A stretch of DNA of 64,000 bases. Origin: Shinella zoogloeoides. GTDB taxonomy: Bacteria > Pseudomonadota > Alphaproteobacteria > Rhizobiales > Rhizobiaceae. The stretch's first letter is position 1. Each line of letters begins with the position of its first letter. The notes beneath the pieces are model-generated. The model did no database searches and was not told the DNA's origin. It worked only from the letters and a program-made list of their open reading frames with translations. The DNA lies in the NCBI RefSeq assembly GCF_022682305.1, contig NZ_CP093528.1, positions 3,051,501-3,115,500 on the forward strand. The letters run 5' to 3'. Positions 28,888 to 38,684 of the stretch are shown one piece after another. The position numbers and the translations under genes were made by a program.

Positions 28888-30501
28888 ATGAGCAAGCATA
28901 TCACCCCGCGCCAGGCCGCAGACCTCATTCCCGACGGGGCCGTCGTCTCGGTCTCCTCCTCCTCCGGCCTCGGCTGCCCGGACCTGACGCTGAAGGCCAT
29001 CGGCGAGCGTTTCGATGAGACCGGCCACCCGCGGAACATCACGACGCTGCACCCCATCGCGGCCGGCGACATGAGCGGCATCAAGGGCATCGACTACATC
29101 GCCAGGCAGGGCCTGCTCGCCAAGGTGCTGGCCGGTTCCTATCCGTCCGGCCCGTCCTCCTCCGAGCCGCCGCTGATCTGGCAGATGATTACCGGCAACG
29201 AGATCCCCGCCTACAACGTCCCCTCCGGCATCCTCTTCGACATGCATCGCGAAGCCGCCGCAAAGCGCCCCGGCGTCATCACCAAGGTCGGGCTCGATAC
29301 CTTCGTCGATCCGAGCCGCGAGGGCTGCGCGATGAACGACAAGGCGGCGGCCGAAGCTGTCGTCGAGAAGATCACCTTCGGCGGCGAGGAGTGGCTGTAC
29401 TTCAAGGCCATCGCGCCACAGGTCGCCATCATCCGCGCCACCACCGCGGACGAGCGCGGCAACCTCACCTACGAGCATGAAGGGGCCTATCTCGGTGGCC
29501 TCGACCAGGCGCTCGCCGCCCGCAACAATGGCGGCATCGTCATTGCGCAGGTCAAGCGCCTCGCCAAGGAAGGCTCGCTGAAGCCGCATGACGTGCGCGT
29601 GCCGGGCGTTCTGGTCGATTACATCGTGGTCGATCCCGAGCAGAAGCAGACGACGCAGACGCTCTACGATCCCGCCATTTCGGGCGAGATCTTCCGGCCG
29701 CTCGACAGTTTCCGTGTTCCGGAATTCAACATCCAGAAGGTCATCGCCCGCCGGGTGGCCGAGGAGCTCGAGGCCGGCAGCGCCGTCAATCTCGGCTTCG
29801 GCATTTCCGCCAATGTGCCGCGCATCCTCATGGAGGAGGGCCTGCACGGGGCCGTCACCTGGGTGATCGAACAGGGTGCCGTCGGCGGCGTGCCGCTGCT
29901 CGACTTCGCCTTCGGCTGCGCCTCCAATGCCGATGCCTTCATGCCCTCGCCCTACCAGTTCACCTATTTCCAGGGCGCAGGCTTCGACGCCTCGCTGCTC
30001 TCCTTCCTGGAGATCGGCAGGGACGGATCGGTCAACGTTTCCAAGCTCTCCTTCCGCCCGCATGTGACGGCCGGCTGCGGCGGCTTCGTCGACATCACGG
30101 CGCGGGCGAAGAAGGTCGTCTTCTCGGGCATGTTCAATGCCGGCGCGAAGCTCACTATAGCGGACGGCAAGCTCGTCATCGAAAAGGAAGGCAAGCTCAA
30201 GAAGCTGGTCAACGCGGTCGAGCACGTCACGTTCTCCGGCCCGCGCGGCGTGGCGCAGGGACAGAACATCACCTATGTCACCGAGCGCTGCGTGATGAAG
30301 CTGACGCCCGAGGGCATCGTGCTCACCGAGATCGCGCCGGGCGTCGACCTCAAGACGCATATCCTCGACCAGTCGGAATTCCCGCTGATCGTCTCGCCGG
30401 GCCTCAAGGTGATGGATGCACGCCTATTCACCGATGCGCCGATCGGCCTGACATTGCCCAACAAGGCGCCGCGCCGGCTTGCGGGGGCGAACCATGGCTG
30501 A
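28888..30501 (+). CDS. Family I acyl-CoA:acetate/3-ketoacid CoA-transferase, fused alpha-beta
   Basis: A 537-aa protein that has the alpha and beta CoA-transferase domains in one chain, as in YdiF-type enzymes. The alpha half begins MSKHITPRQAADLIPDGAVVS. The beta half contains NLGFGISANVPRIL, the catalytic glutamate in VTWVIEQGAVGGVP, and GCGGFVDITARAKKVVFSG. It would transfer CoA from a donor such as acetyl-CoA or succinyl-CoA to a short carboxylic acid. The next gene overlaps its end by eight bases. The acceptor acid is unknown. Confidence 0.88.
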   Translation: MSKHITPRQAADLIPDGAVVSVSSSSGLGCPDLTLKAIGERFDETGHPRNITTLHPIAAGDMSGIKGIDYIARQGLLAKVLAGSYPSGPSSSEPPLIWQMITGNEIPAYNVPSGILFDMHREAAAKRPGVITKVGLDTFVDPSREGCAMNDKAAAEAVVEKITFGGEEWLYFKAIAPQVAIIRATTADERGNLTYEHEGAYLGGLDQALAARNNGGIVIAQVKRLAKEGSLKPHDVRVPGVLVDYIVVDPEQKQTTQTLYDPAISGEIFRPLDSFRVPEFNIQKVIARRVAEELEAGSAVNLGFGISANVPRILMEEGLHGAVTWVIEQGAVGGVPLLDFAFGCASNADAFMPSPYQFTYFQGAGFDASLLSFLEIGRDGSVNVSKLSFRPHVTAGCGGFVDITARAKKVVFSGMFNAGAKLTIADGKLVIEKEGKLKKLVNAVEHVTFSGPRGVAQGQNITYVTERCVMKLTPEGIVLTEIAPGVDLKTHILDQSEFPLIVSPGLKVMDARLFTDAPIGLTLPNKAPRRLAGANHG

Positions 30502-31273
30502 GCCGCGCATCCGCATCGCTATTGACGGCCCCGTCGCGACGATATCGGTCGCGCGGCCGGAAAAGCTGAACGCCTTCGATATCGACATGCTGAAGGAGCT
30601 TTCCGCCGCCTGCGATACGGTGGAAGCCAATGCGGCCGTGCGCGTCGCCATTCTCACCGGCGAGGGCAAGGCCTTTTCCGCCGGCGGCGACATCCGCGCC
30701 TGGGCGGGCATGGAAGCCAACGAATTCGGCCACGCCTGGGTGCGCTTCGGCCACCGCGTCTTCGAGCGGCTGGCGACGTTGCGCATGCCGCTGGTCGCCG
30801 CCGTCAACGGCCATGCGCTGGGTGGCGGACTGGAACTGGCTGCTGCCGCCGATATCCGCATTGCCGAGACGCAGGTGAAGATCGGCCTGCCGGAAGCCGG
30901 CCTTGGCATGGTGCCCGGCTGGTCCGGCACGCAGCGGCTGGTGAAGCGTTTCGGCGCGCAGGCGGTGCGGCGCATGCTGCTGGGCGGCGAGGTGCTGACG
31001 GCGGAGGAAGCGGCAACGCTCGGCATCGTCGATCAGGTCGTTGAGACCGGAACGGCCGTCGAAGCCGCCCGGGCCTACGCGGCGCGCATCGCCGCGCGCG
31101 GGCCGGCGGCGACGGAGATTTCCAAGCTGATGATTTCGGTGGCGAATGGCGAGGACAACGGCGCGGCGGTGGAAGCCCTCGGCTCCATCCTCGTCGCTAA
31201 GACCGGGGACCTCAAGGAAGGCGTCGCCGCCTTCACGGGAAAACGCCCCGCAGACTTCAAGGGAGAATGGTAA
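30494..31273 (+). CDS. Enoyl-CoA hydratase/isomerase family protein
   Basis: A 259-aa crotonase-fold protein. The oxyanion-hole segments are GEGKAFSAGGDIRAWAGM and NGHALGGGLELAAAADIRIAE; the following KIGLPEAGLGMVPGWSGTQRL carries a glutamate at the usual catalytic position. The start at 30494 has GCGGGGGCG upstream and gives the normal N-terminus. It overlaps the CoA-transferase by eight bases and the next gene by one (TAATG), so coupling is likely. A CoA thioester made by the upstream enzyme is its expected substrate. Confidence 0.88.
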   Translation: MAEPRIRIAIDGPVATISVARPEKLNAFDIDMLKELSAACDTVEANAAVRVAILTGEGKAFSAGGDIRAWAGMEANEFGHAWVRFGHRVFERLATLRMPLVAAVNGHALGGGLELAAAADIRIAETQVKIGLPEAGLGMVPGWSGTQRLVKRFGAQAVRRMLLGGEVLTAEEAATLGIVDQVVETGTAVEAARAYAARIAARGPAATEISKLMISVANGEDNGAAVEALGSILVAKTGDLKEGVAAFTGKRPADFKGEW

Positions 31274-32778
31274 TGACCGCGCATGTGAAACCCAAGGCGC
31301 TCGACGATTTCAAGGCGCGCGATTTCCGCATGCTGATCGACGGCGTATGGACGGAAGGCGCCGGCAGCGCGCTCGAACGCGTCGCGCCGGGTCATGGCGT
31401 CGTCGTCAGCCGCTATCCGGCCGGCACGAAGGCCGATGCCGAGCGCGCCATCGCCGCCGCCCGCAAGGCCTTCGATGACGGTCCGTGGCCACGCATGACA
31501 GGTGCGGAGCGCTCCAACATCCTGCTGAGAGCCGCCGATCTCATCGCAGCGAAGGCCGACGAACTTGCCTTCCTCGACTGCATCGAAAGCGGCAAGCCGA
31601 TCAGCCAGGCCAAGGGCGAGCTTGGCGGCGCGGCCGATATCTGGCGCTATGCCGCGGCACTGGCGCGCGATCTCCACGGCGAGAGCTACAACACGCTGGG
31701 CGAAGGCACGCTCGGCGTCGTGCTGCGCGAGGCGATCGGCGTCGTCTCGATCATCACGCCCTGGAACTTCCCCTTCCTGATCGTAAGCCAGAAATTACCA
31801 TTCGCGCTCGCCGCCGGCTGCACGACGGTCGTCAAGCCTTCCGAGCTGACGTCAGGCTCGACGCTTCTTCTCGGTGAAATCCTCATCGAGGCCGGTGTGC
31901 CGGCCGGCGTCGTCAACATCGTCACCGGCACCGGCCCGGAAGTCGGCGCGCCGATGACGACGCATCCCGATGTCGACATGGTCTCCTTCACCGGCTCCAC
32001 CGGTGTCGGCCGCCTGACCATGGCGAACGCCGCCCAGACCCTGAAGAAGGTGTCGCTGGAACTCGGCGGCAAGAACCCGCAGATCGTCTTCCCCGACGCC
32101 AATCTCGACGAATTCATCGACGCCGCCGTCTTCGGCGCCTATTTCAATGCCGGCGAATGCTGCAATGCCGGCTCGCGGCTGATCCTGCACAAGTCCATTG
32201 CAGCGGACGTGACCGCGCGCGTGGCGGAACTGGCGAAGAAGGTGAAGGTCGGCGATCCGCTCGACCCGACGACGCAGGTCGGCGCGATCATCACGCCGCA
32301 GCATCTCGAAAAGATCGGCACCTATGTCGATGGCGCGGCGAAGGCCGGGGCATCCGTCGCGCTCGGCGGGACTGCACTCGATCTCGGCCTCGGCCAGTTC
32401 ATGGCGCCAACGATCCTGTCGGGCGTGAAGCCGGACATGGCGGTTGCCCGTGAAGAAGTGTTCGGCCCGGTCCTCTCCGTGCTGACCTTCGAGACCACGG
32501 ACGAGGCGATCCGCATCGCCAACGCCATCGACTACGGCCTTTCGGCCGGCGTCTGGAGCCGCGATTTCGATACGTGCCTGACCATCGGCCGCAAGGTGCG
32601 CGCCGGCACGATCTGGATGAACACCTTCATGGACGGCGCGTCGGAACTGCCCTTCGGCGGCTACCGCCAATCCGGCCTCGGCCGCGAACTCGGCCGCCAT
32701 GCGGTGGAGGACTATACGGAAACCAAGACGCTCAACATGCATATGGGCGCGCGCACCGGCTGGTGGATGCCGCGATGA
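31273..32778 (+). CDS. Aldehyde dehydrogenase family protein
   Basis: A 501-aa NAD(P)-dependent aldehyde dehydrogenase. Cofactor contacts are ITPWNFPFLIVSQKLPFALAAGCTTVVKPSE and FTGSTGVGRL. The general-base glutamate is in LELGGKNPQIVF and the nucleophile is in NAGECCNAGSR. The C-terminus GGYRQSGLGRELG fits betaine-aldehyde or succinate-semialdehyde-like groups. The ATG at 31273 is chosen because GGGAGA lies seven bases upstream; it shares one base with the preceding stop. It ends the operon and is followed by a palindromic repeat. Confidence 0.9.
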   Translation: MTAHVKPKALDDFKARDFRMLIDGVWTEGAGSALERVAPGHGVVVSRYPAGTKADAERAIAAARKAFDDGPWPRMTGAERSNILLRAADLIAAKADELAFLDCIESGKPISQAKGELGGAADIWRYAAALARDLHGESYNTLGEGTLGVVLREAIGVVSIITPWNFPFLIVSQKLPFALAAGCTTVVKPSELTSGSTLLLGEILIEAGVPAGVVNIVTGTGPEVGAPMTTHPDVDMVSFTGSTGVGRLTMANAAQTLKKVSLELGGKNPQIVFPDANLDEFIDAAVFGAYFNAGECCNAGSRLILHKSIAADVTARVAELAKKVKVGDPLDPTTQVGAIITPQHLEKIGTYVDGAAKAGASVALGGTALDLGLGQFMAPTILSGVKPDMAVAREEVFGPVLSVLTFETTDEAIRIANAIDYGLSAGVWSRDFDTCLTIGRKVRAGTIWMNTFMDGASELPFGGYRQSGLGRELGRHAVEDYTETKTLNMHMGARTGWWMPR

Positions 32779-32838
32779 ACCAAAACATCTTCTCCATTGA
32801 AGGCGAGGACATTGAGCAGCGCCGGAAGCGCCGCTCGA

Positions 32839-32977
32839 TCTCCCCCCTTGTGGGGGAGATGTCGCCGAAGGCGACAGAGGGGGGTAGCGGCGGCGCGGCA
32901 AACCGAACCGTTTCAGAAGGCGGTAAGCTCCACCCCCCTCTGCCCTGCCGGGCATCTCCCCCACAAGGGGGAAGATC
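32839..32977. repeat. Palindromic intergenic repeat, second type
   Basis: A compound element has an outer inverted repeat, TCCCCCCTTGTGGGGGAGAT at the left and ATCTCCCCCACAAGGGGGA at the right, with a 100-base interior that contains further complementary blocks (CAGAGGGGGG / CCCCCCTCTG). It lies between converging genes and resembles rhizobial RIME-type repeats, but it is distinct in sequence from the copies at 24523, 35642 and 40974. Confidence 0.75.
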
Positions 32978-32999
32978 GGCAGGCGGCAACCGCTGTGCC

Positions 33000-34052
33000 T
33001 CACGGCGTCGGGAAGCTGAATTGCGGGCTTTGCAGCAGGGTGAGATCCTCCACCGGCTCGCCGGCGATGCGCCGCAGCAGCAGCCGGCCCATGGCCTCGC
33101 CTGCCGCCGGCAGGTCCTCGTGGATGGTCTCGACCTTCGGCTGGATCTGGCTAAGCAGGCGCGAGGTCTGCTTGCCGACGATGTCATATTCCACGCCGAG
33201 CGAAAGCCCGTTGTCGCTCATGCCGGTGATGGTGGCGAGCGCGGAGACTTCGCCGGGACAGGTGATGCCGTCAGGAGGATCGGGTTCGCCGCTACGGCGG
33301 CGCATGGTGTCGCGGATCGTATCGGCGGGGCTGTCGAGGTCGAGCGTATCGGGAATCTCATAGGCGACGCCGGCCTCGCGCACGGCGGTCATGAAGCCGT
33401 GCAGCATATGCTGATGGAAGGTCAACCGCTTCGGCGGCAGGATGATCGTCACCTTGCGCCGACCCTTGGCGATGAGGCGCTTCGTCGCCTCGTAGGCGAA
33501 GGCGAAATTGTCGTAGTCGACGAAGGCATGCGGGGTGGAGAATTCCGTGCGACCGTGGGTGACGAAGGGAAAGCCGTTTTCCAGAAGCAGCCGCACGCGC
33601 GGGTCGAACGGCTCGGTGCGCGAGAAGATCAGGCCGTCGGCCATGCCGTTGCGGATGATGTAGTTGACCGCATCGACATTGCTGCCGTCGAGGAAATTCG
33701 GCGTGACGATGAGGTGGTAGGGCGTCGCCTGCAGCGCGCGCGCCAGGCCATGCATGATGGACGTGCCGAAGCCGAGGATTTCCTCGTGCGGGTCGAGAAG
33801 CACGGAAATGACATTGGTACGGCCGGTCTTGAGGCGCTGGGCCGCGCGGTCCGGCAGGTAGCCGATTTCGGCGGCAACCTCATGGACCCGGCGGCGCGTC
33901 GCCTCGGAAATCTGTGGCGCATTGCCGAGCGCACGGGAAACCGTGGTGATGGCAAGTCCCGTCATTTCCGCAATCGTCTTCAGCGTCGGCTTGCCGGCTC
34001 GAAGCATGCTGCGGGCGGGATCGTTGTCGGCGGGCTTGTCGATGCGGGACAC
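33000..34052 (-). CDS. LacI family transcriptional regulator (AglR-like)
   Basis: A 350-aa regulator with helix-turn-helix TLKTIAEMTGLAITTVSRALGNAPQISEATRRRVHEV, a hinge around AAQRLKTGRTNVISVLL and a C-terminal sugar-binding domain. The GTG start at 34052 has GAAGAAG about nine bases upstream; a further upstream ATG-type frame is less likely. It is divergent from the sugar ABC operon, separated by a region with two CG-centred operators, so it probably represses that operon and itself. It resembles AglR of alpha-glucoside operons, but no glucosidase gene is present here. Confidence 0.85.
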   Translation of the reverse strand: MSRIDKPADNDPARSMLRAGKPTLKTIAEMTGLAITTVSRALGNAPQISEATRRRVHEVAAEIGYLPDRAAQRLKTGRTNVISVLLDPHEEILGFGTSIMHGLARALQATPYHLIVTPNFLDGSNVDAVNYIIRNGMADGLIFSRTEPFDPRVRLLLENGFPFVTHGRTEFSTPHAFVDYDNFAFAYEATKRLIAKGRRKVTIILPPKRLTFHQHMLHGFMTAVREAGVAYEIPDTLDLDSPADTIRDTMRRRSGEPDPPDGITCPGEVSALATITGMSDNGLSLGVEYDIVGKQTSRLLSQIQPKVETIHEDLPAAGEAMGRLLLRRIAGEPVEDLTLLQSPQFSFPTP

Positions 34053-34135
34053 GGATACGCTTCTTCGGATGGCGTCAGTCAATGGGCGGCACCATATCGA
34101 CGCATCCGGCATTCGGCAATCTTGCGCCGCACAGA

Positions 34136-34149
34136 ATTTAAAACGATTT
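34136..34149. promoter_or_regulatory. LacI-type operator 1 of the sugar ABC operon
   Basis: ATTTAAAACGATTT has the CG centre of LacI-family sites. The same core in reverse orientation occurs at 34261-34278. It is 84 bases upstream of the regulator start. Confidence 0.6.
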
Positions 34150-34247
34150 CAGTGCGCCGCACAAAGCCGTTCGGAATGGCTTACATGCCTGCACTTCCGG
34201 AATTTACCGCATTTATCAAGAGAGCCTTCACCGCACTCCATCCCGGC

Positions 34248-34278
34248 TTGACTCCGCAAATTTACAACGTTTTAAATT
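34248..34278 (+). promoter_or_regulatory. Sugar ABC operon promoter with embedded operator
   Basis: TTGACT at 34248-34253 and an AT-rich -10 near 34272-34277 flank the operator TTTACAACGTTTTAAATT. The CG-centred core sits between -35 and -10, the same design as the lacI promoter at 26769. Reverse-complemented, the operator reads ATTTAAAACG and matches operator 1. Confidence 0.6.
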
Positions 34279-34384
34279 GGCGCGGCGCTTTGAGCCATGG
34301 ACCAAATTCCGACGTGCCTTCGGGCCTCGGGGAAATCGGCGGGAGGAGGCTCTCGCCCATGAACTTGCAAACGGGAGGAATACG

Positions 34385-35635
34385 ATGCGCAAGTTTCTGA
34401 CGACCACTGCAGCCATTGCAGTGCTGATGGGCATGGGTGGCACCGCCGCCCGCGCAGCCGAAAATGTGGAAGTCCTCCACTGGTGGACTTCGGGCGGTGA
34501 AGCCGCCGCGCTCGACGTTCTCAAGAAGGACCTCGAATCCAAGGGCATCACCTGGACCGACATGCCGGTTGCCGGCGGCGGCGGCACGGAAGCGATGACC
34601 GTCCTACGCGCCCGCGTCACGGCCGGCAACGCGCCGACCGCGGTGCAGATGCTCGGCTTCGACATTCTCGACTGGGCCAAGGAAGGCGCACTCGGCAATC
34701 TCGATGAAGTCGCCGCCAAGGAAGGCTGGGACAAGGTAATCCCGACCGCCCTGCAGCAGTTCTCCAAGTATGACGGCCACTGGATCGCCGCCCCGGTCAA
34801 CGTTCACTCCACCAACTGGATGTGGATCAACAAGGCCGCGCTCGACAAGGCGGGCGGCAAGGAGCCGCAGAACTGGGATGAACTCGTCGCCCTTCTCGAC
34901 AAGTTCAAGGAACAGGGCATCACGCCGGTCGCCCATGGCGGCCAGCCGTGGCAGGACGCGACGATCTTCGACGCGGTCGTGCTCTCCTTCGGCAACGACT
35001 TCTACAAGAAGGCCTTCATCGACCTCGATCCGGAAACGCTGGGCAGCGCCCAGATGAAGGAAGCCTTCGACCGCATGACGAAGCTGCGCTCCTACGTGGA
35101 CGACAACTTCTCGGGCCGTGACTGGAACCTTGCTTCCGCCATGGTCATCGAAGGCAAGGCCGGCCTGCAGTTCATGGGTGACTGGGCAAAGGGCGAATTC
35201 ATCAAGGCCGGCAAGAAGCCGGGCGGCGACTTCGTCTGCATGCGCTTCCCGGGCACGCAGGGCTCCGTGACCTTCAACTCCGACCAGTTCGCGATGTTCA
35301 AGGTTGCCGCCGAAAAGGTTCCGGCCCAACTCACCATGGCTTCCGCCATCGAGAGCCCGGCCTTCCAGTCGGCCTTCAACGTGGTTAAGGGTTCGGCCCC
35401 GGCCCGCACGGACGTCTCGGACGAGGCCTTCGATGATTGCGGCAAGAAGGCCATCAAGGACCTTGCCGAAGCCAACACCAACGGCACGCTGTTCGGCTCC
35501 ATGGCCCACGGCCACGCAAACCCGGCCTCCGTCAAGAACGCGATCTACGACGTCGTGACCCGCCAGTTCAACGGCGAGCTTTCTTCCGAGGAAGCCGTGA
35601 CGGAACTGAAGGCCGCCGTCGAGGCTGCAAAGTAA
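34385..35635 (+). CDS. Sugar ABC transporter, substrate-binding protein
   Basis: A 416-aa periplasmic binding protein of the CUT1 class. A signal peptide ([24 protein letters not shown]) is followed by [25 protein letters not shown], typical of glucose/mannose and glucoside binders. AGGAGGCTC lies 35 bases upstream and GGGAGGAAT directly before the ATG. Downstream are two permeases and an ATPase, so it is the first gene of a full importer. The ligand is unknown; GMC and SDR enzymes in the same operon suggest a sugar or glycoside that is oxidised after uptake. Confidence 0.9.
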   Translation: MRKFLTTTAAIAVLMGMGGTAARAAENVEVLHWWTSGGEAAALDVLKKDLESKGITWTDMPVAGGGGTEAMTVLRARVTAGNAPTAVQMLGFDILDWAKEGALGNLDEVAAKEGWDKVIPTALQQFSKYDGHWIAAPVNVHSTNWMWINKAALDKAGGKEPQNWDELVALLDKFKEQGITPVAHGGQPWQDATIFDAVVLSFGNDFYKKAFIDLDPETLGSAQMKEAFDRMTKLRSYVDDNFSGRDWNLASAMVIEGKAGLQFMGDWAKGEFIKAGKKPGGDFVCMRFPGTQGSVTFNSDQFAMFKVAAEKVPAQLTMASAIESPAFQSAFNVVKGSAPARTDVSDEAFDDCGKKAIKDLAEANTNGTLFGSMAHGHANPASVKNAIYDVVTRQFNGELSSEEAVTELKAAVEAAK

Positions 35636-35641
35636 GCAACT

Positions 35642-35752
35642 GCCCCTCACCCGACCCTCTCCCCGTTCACGGGGAGAGGCAAACGGAGAGGCCACGGCAA
35701 CATCCTTCTCCCCGCCTGCGGGGAGAAGGTGCCGGCAGGCGGATAAGGGGCG
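35642..35752. repeat. RIME-like palindromic repeat, copy 2
   Basis: An intergenic element within the operon, between the binding-protein and first permease genes. It contains CTCTCCCCG / CGGGGAGAG and CTTCTCCCCG / CGGGGAGAAG stems and ends GGCGGATAAGGGG. Placed here it may lower expression of the downstream membrane components relative to the binding protein. Confidence 0.8.
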
Positions 35753-35794
35753 CGGCCCCGCCGCCGCAAACACACACAAACGGTGGTATCGACC

Positions 35795-36676
35795 ATGGAT
35801 AGCCGAAGCCGGCTGCAGGAGCTTCTGCCGAAGCTCGTGCTGGCACCCAGTTTCCTCATCGTGCTCGTCTTCGTCTACGGCTTCATCGCCTATACGGGCT
35901 TCCTGTCGCTGACGGACAGCAAGATGCTGCCCTCCTACAATTTCGTGGGGCTGAGCAACTATTCCAAGCTCTGGGCGCTGCCGCACTGGTGGCGGGCGAT
36001 CTCCAACCTTGCGATCTTCGCCTCGCTCTATATCGTCATCTGCTCGGTGCTGGGCCTGGCGCTCGCCATCCTGCTCGACCAGAAGATCCGGGCGGAAGGC
36101 ATCCTCAGGCCGATCTACCTCTATCCGATGGCGCTCTCCTTCATCGTGACGGGCACCGCCTGGAAATGGTTCCTCGACCCCGGCATCGGCCTTGAAAACA
36201 CCATGCATCTGTGGGGCTGGGAGAGCTTCGCCTTCAACTGGATCAAGGACCGCAACTACGCCATCTACTGCGTGGTGATCGCCGCCGTCTGGCAATCCTC
36301 CGGCTTCGTCATGGCGATGTTCCTCGCCGGCCTTCGCGGCGTCGACAACGAGATCATCAAGGCCGCGCAGATCGACGGCGCGACGACGGGCACCATCTAC
36401 CGCCGCATCATCATTCCATTGATGCGCCCCGTCTTCCTCTCCGCCTTCGTCGTGCTCGCCCACCTCGCCATCAAGGCCTACGACCTCGTCGTGGCGCTGA
36501 CCGGCGGCGGGCCGGGACAGGCGACCGAACTGCCGGCGACCTTCATGTATTCCTACACCTTCACCCGCAACCAGATGGGCATCGGCGCCTCCTCGGCGAT
36601 CATCATGCTGGTCATGATCTTCTCGATCATCATCCCCTATCTCTATTCCGAAATCCGCGGAGGCAAAGGCCGATGA
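35795..36676 (+). CDS. Sugar ABC transporter, permease 1
   Basis: A 293-aa inner membrane permease of the MalF type with six predicted helices. The EAA loop is DNEIIKAAQIDGATTGTIYRRIIIPLMRP near residues 185-215. The ATG at 35795 is preferred; a GTG 12 bases earlier is possible, and GGTGG lies eight bases before the ATG. It overlaps the next permease gene by four bases. Confidence 0.9.
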   Translation: MDSRSRLQELLPKLVLAPSFLIVLVFVYGFIAYTGFLSLTDSKMLPSYNFVGLSNYSKLWALPHWWRAISNLAIFASLYIVICSVLGLALAILLDQKIRAEGILRPIYLYPMALSFIVTGTAWKWFLDPGIGLENTMHLWGWESFAFNWIKDRNYAIYCVVIAAVWQSSGFVMAMFLAGLRGVDNEIIKAAQIDGATTGTIYRRIIIPLMRPVFLSAFVVLAHLAIKAYDLVVALTGGGPGQATELPATFMYSYTFTRNQMGIGASSAIIMLVMIFSIIIPYLYSEIRGGKGR

Positions 36677-37554
36677 GCGCTCCCAGCCCCGACAACATCA
36701 TCACCCACGGCAAGTTGACGCGCGCCCTCATCTACACCGCCCTCATCCTCTTCGCGTTCTACTACCTGCTGCCGCTCTATGTGATGCTGGTGAATTCGCT
36801 GAAGCCGCTGGAGGAAATCCGCCAGGGCGGCATGCTGAATCTGCCGCAGCAATGGACGATCGAACCCTGGATCTCCGCCTGGTCGACGGCGCAGATCGGC
36901 GTGCAGCCGACGGGCCTTCGCCCCTTCTTCATCAACTCGATCCTGATGGTCGTGCCGGCCGTTGCGATCTCCACGATCATCGGCGCGCTGAACGGCTACG
37001 TGCTGACCAAGTGGCAGTTCAGGGGCTCGAACGTCTTCTTCGGCCTCTTGCTGCTCTCCTGCTTCATCCCGTTCCAGATCGTGCTCATTCCGATGGCGCG
37101 CATTCTCGGCATGGTCGGTCTGGCCGGCTCGATCTGGGGCCTCACCTTCGTGCACATCATCTACGGCCTCGGCTTCACGACGCTCTATTTCCGCAACTAC
37201 TATGAGAACTTCCCGACCGAGCTGGTGCGCGCGGCGCAGATCGACGGAGCGAGCTTCTTCCAGATCTTCTACCGCATCCTGCTGCCCTCCTCCGGTCCGA
37301 TCATCGTCGTCTCGGTCATCTGGCAGTTCACCAATATCTGGAACGACTTCCTGTTCGGCGCCTCCTTCTCCGGCGCGGACACGACGCCGATGACGGTGGC
37401 GCTCAACAACCTCGTCTCCTCCTCGACGGGCGTGAAGGAATACAACGTGCACTTTGCCGGCGCGATCCTCGCGGCCCTGCCCACCCTCATCGTCTACATC
37501 GTCTCCGGACGCTATTTCGTGCGCGGCCTGATGTCCGGCGCCGTGAAAGGATAA
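36673..37554 (+). CDS. Sugar ABC transporter, permease 2
   Basis: A 293-aa inner membrane permease of the MalG type with six helices. The EAA loop is PTELVRAAQIDGASFFQIFYRILLPSSGP. Its ATG overlaps the stop of permease 1 (ATGA). It would pair with permease 1 to form the channel. The next gene, encoding the ATPase, begins five bases after the stop. Confidence 0.9.
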   Translation: MSAPSPDNIITHGKLTRALIYTALILFAFYYLLPLYVMLVNSLKPLEEIRQGGMLNLPQQWTIEPWISAWSTAQIGVQPTGLRPFFINSILMVVPAVAISTIIGALNGYVLTKWQFRGSNVFFGLLLLSCFIPFQIVLIPMARILGMVGLAGSIWGLTFVHIIYGLGFTTLYFRNYYENFPTELVRAAQIDGASFFQIFYRILLPSSGPIIVVSVIWQFTNIWNDFLFGASFSGADTTPMTVALNNLVSSSTGVKEYNVHFAGAILAALPTLIVYIVSGRYFVRGLMSGAVKG

Positions 37555-37559
37555 CGCTC

Positions 37560-38675
<1,116 letters not shown>

Positions 38676-38684
38676 GAACTTTCC

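Noticed and set aside
34604..36463. A long minus-strand frame across the sugar binding-protein gene and the first permease gene
   Set aside because: It crosses a palindromic repeat and two assigned genes, and has an antisense-like composition.
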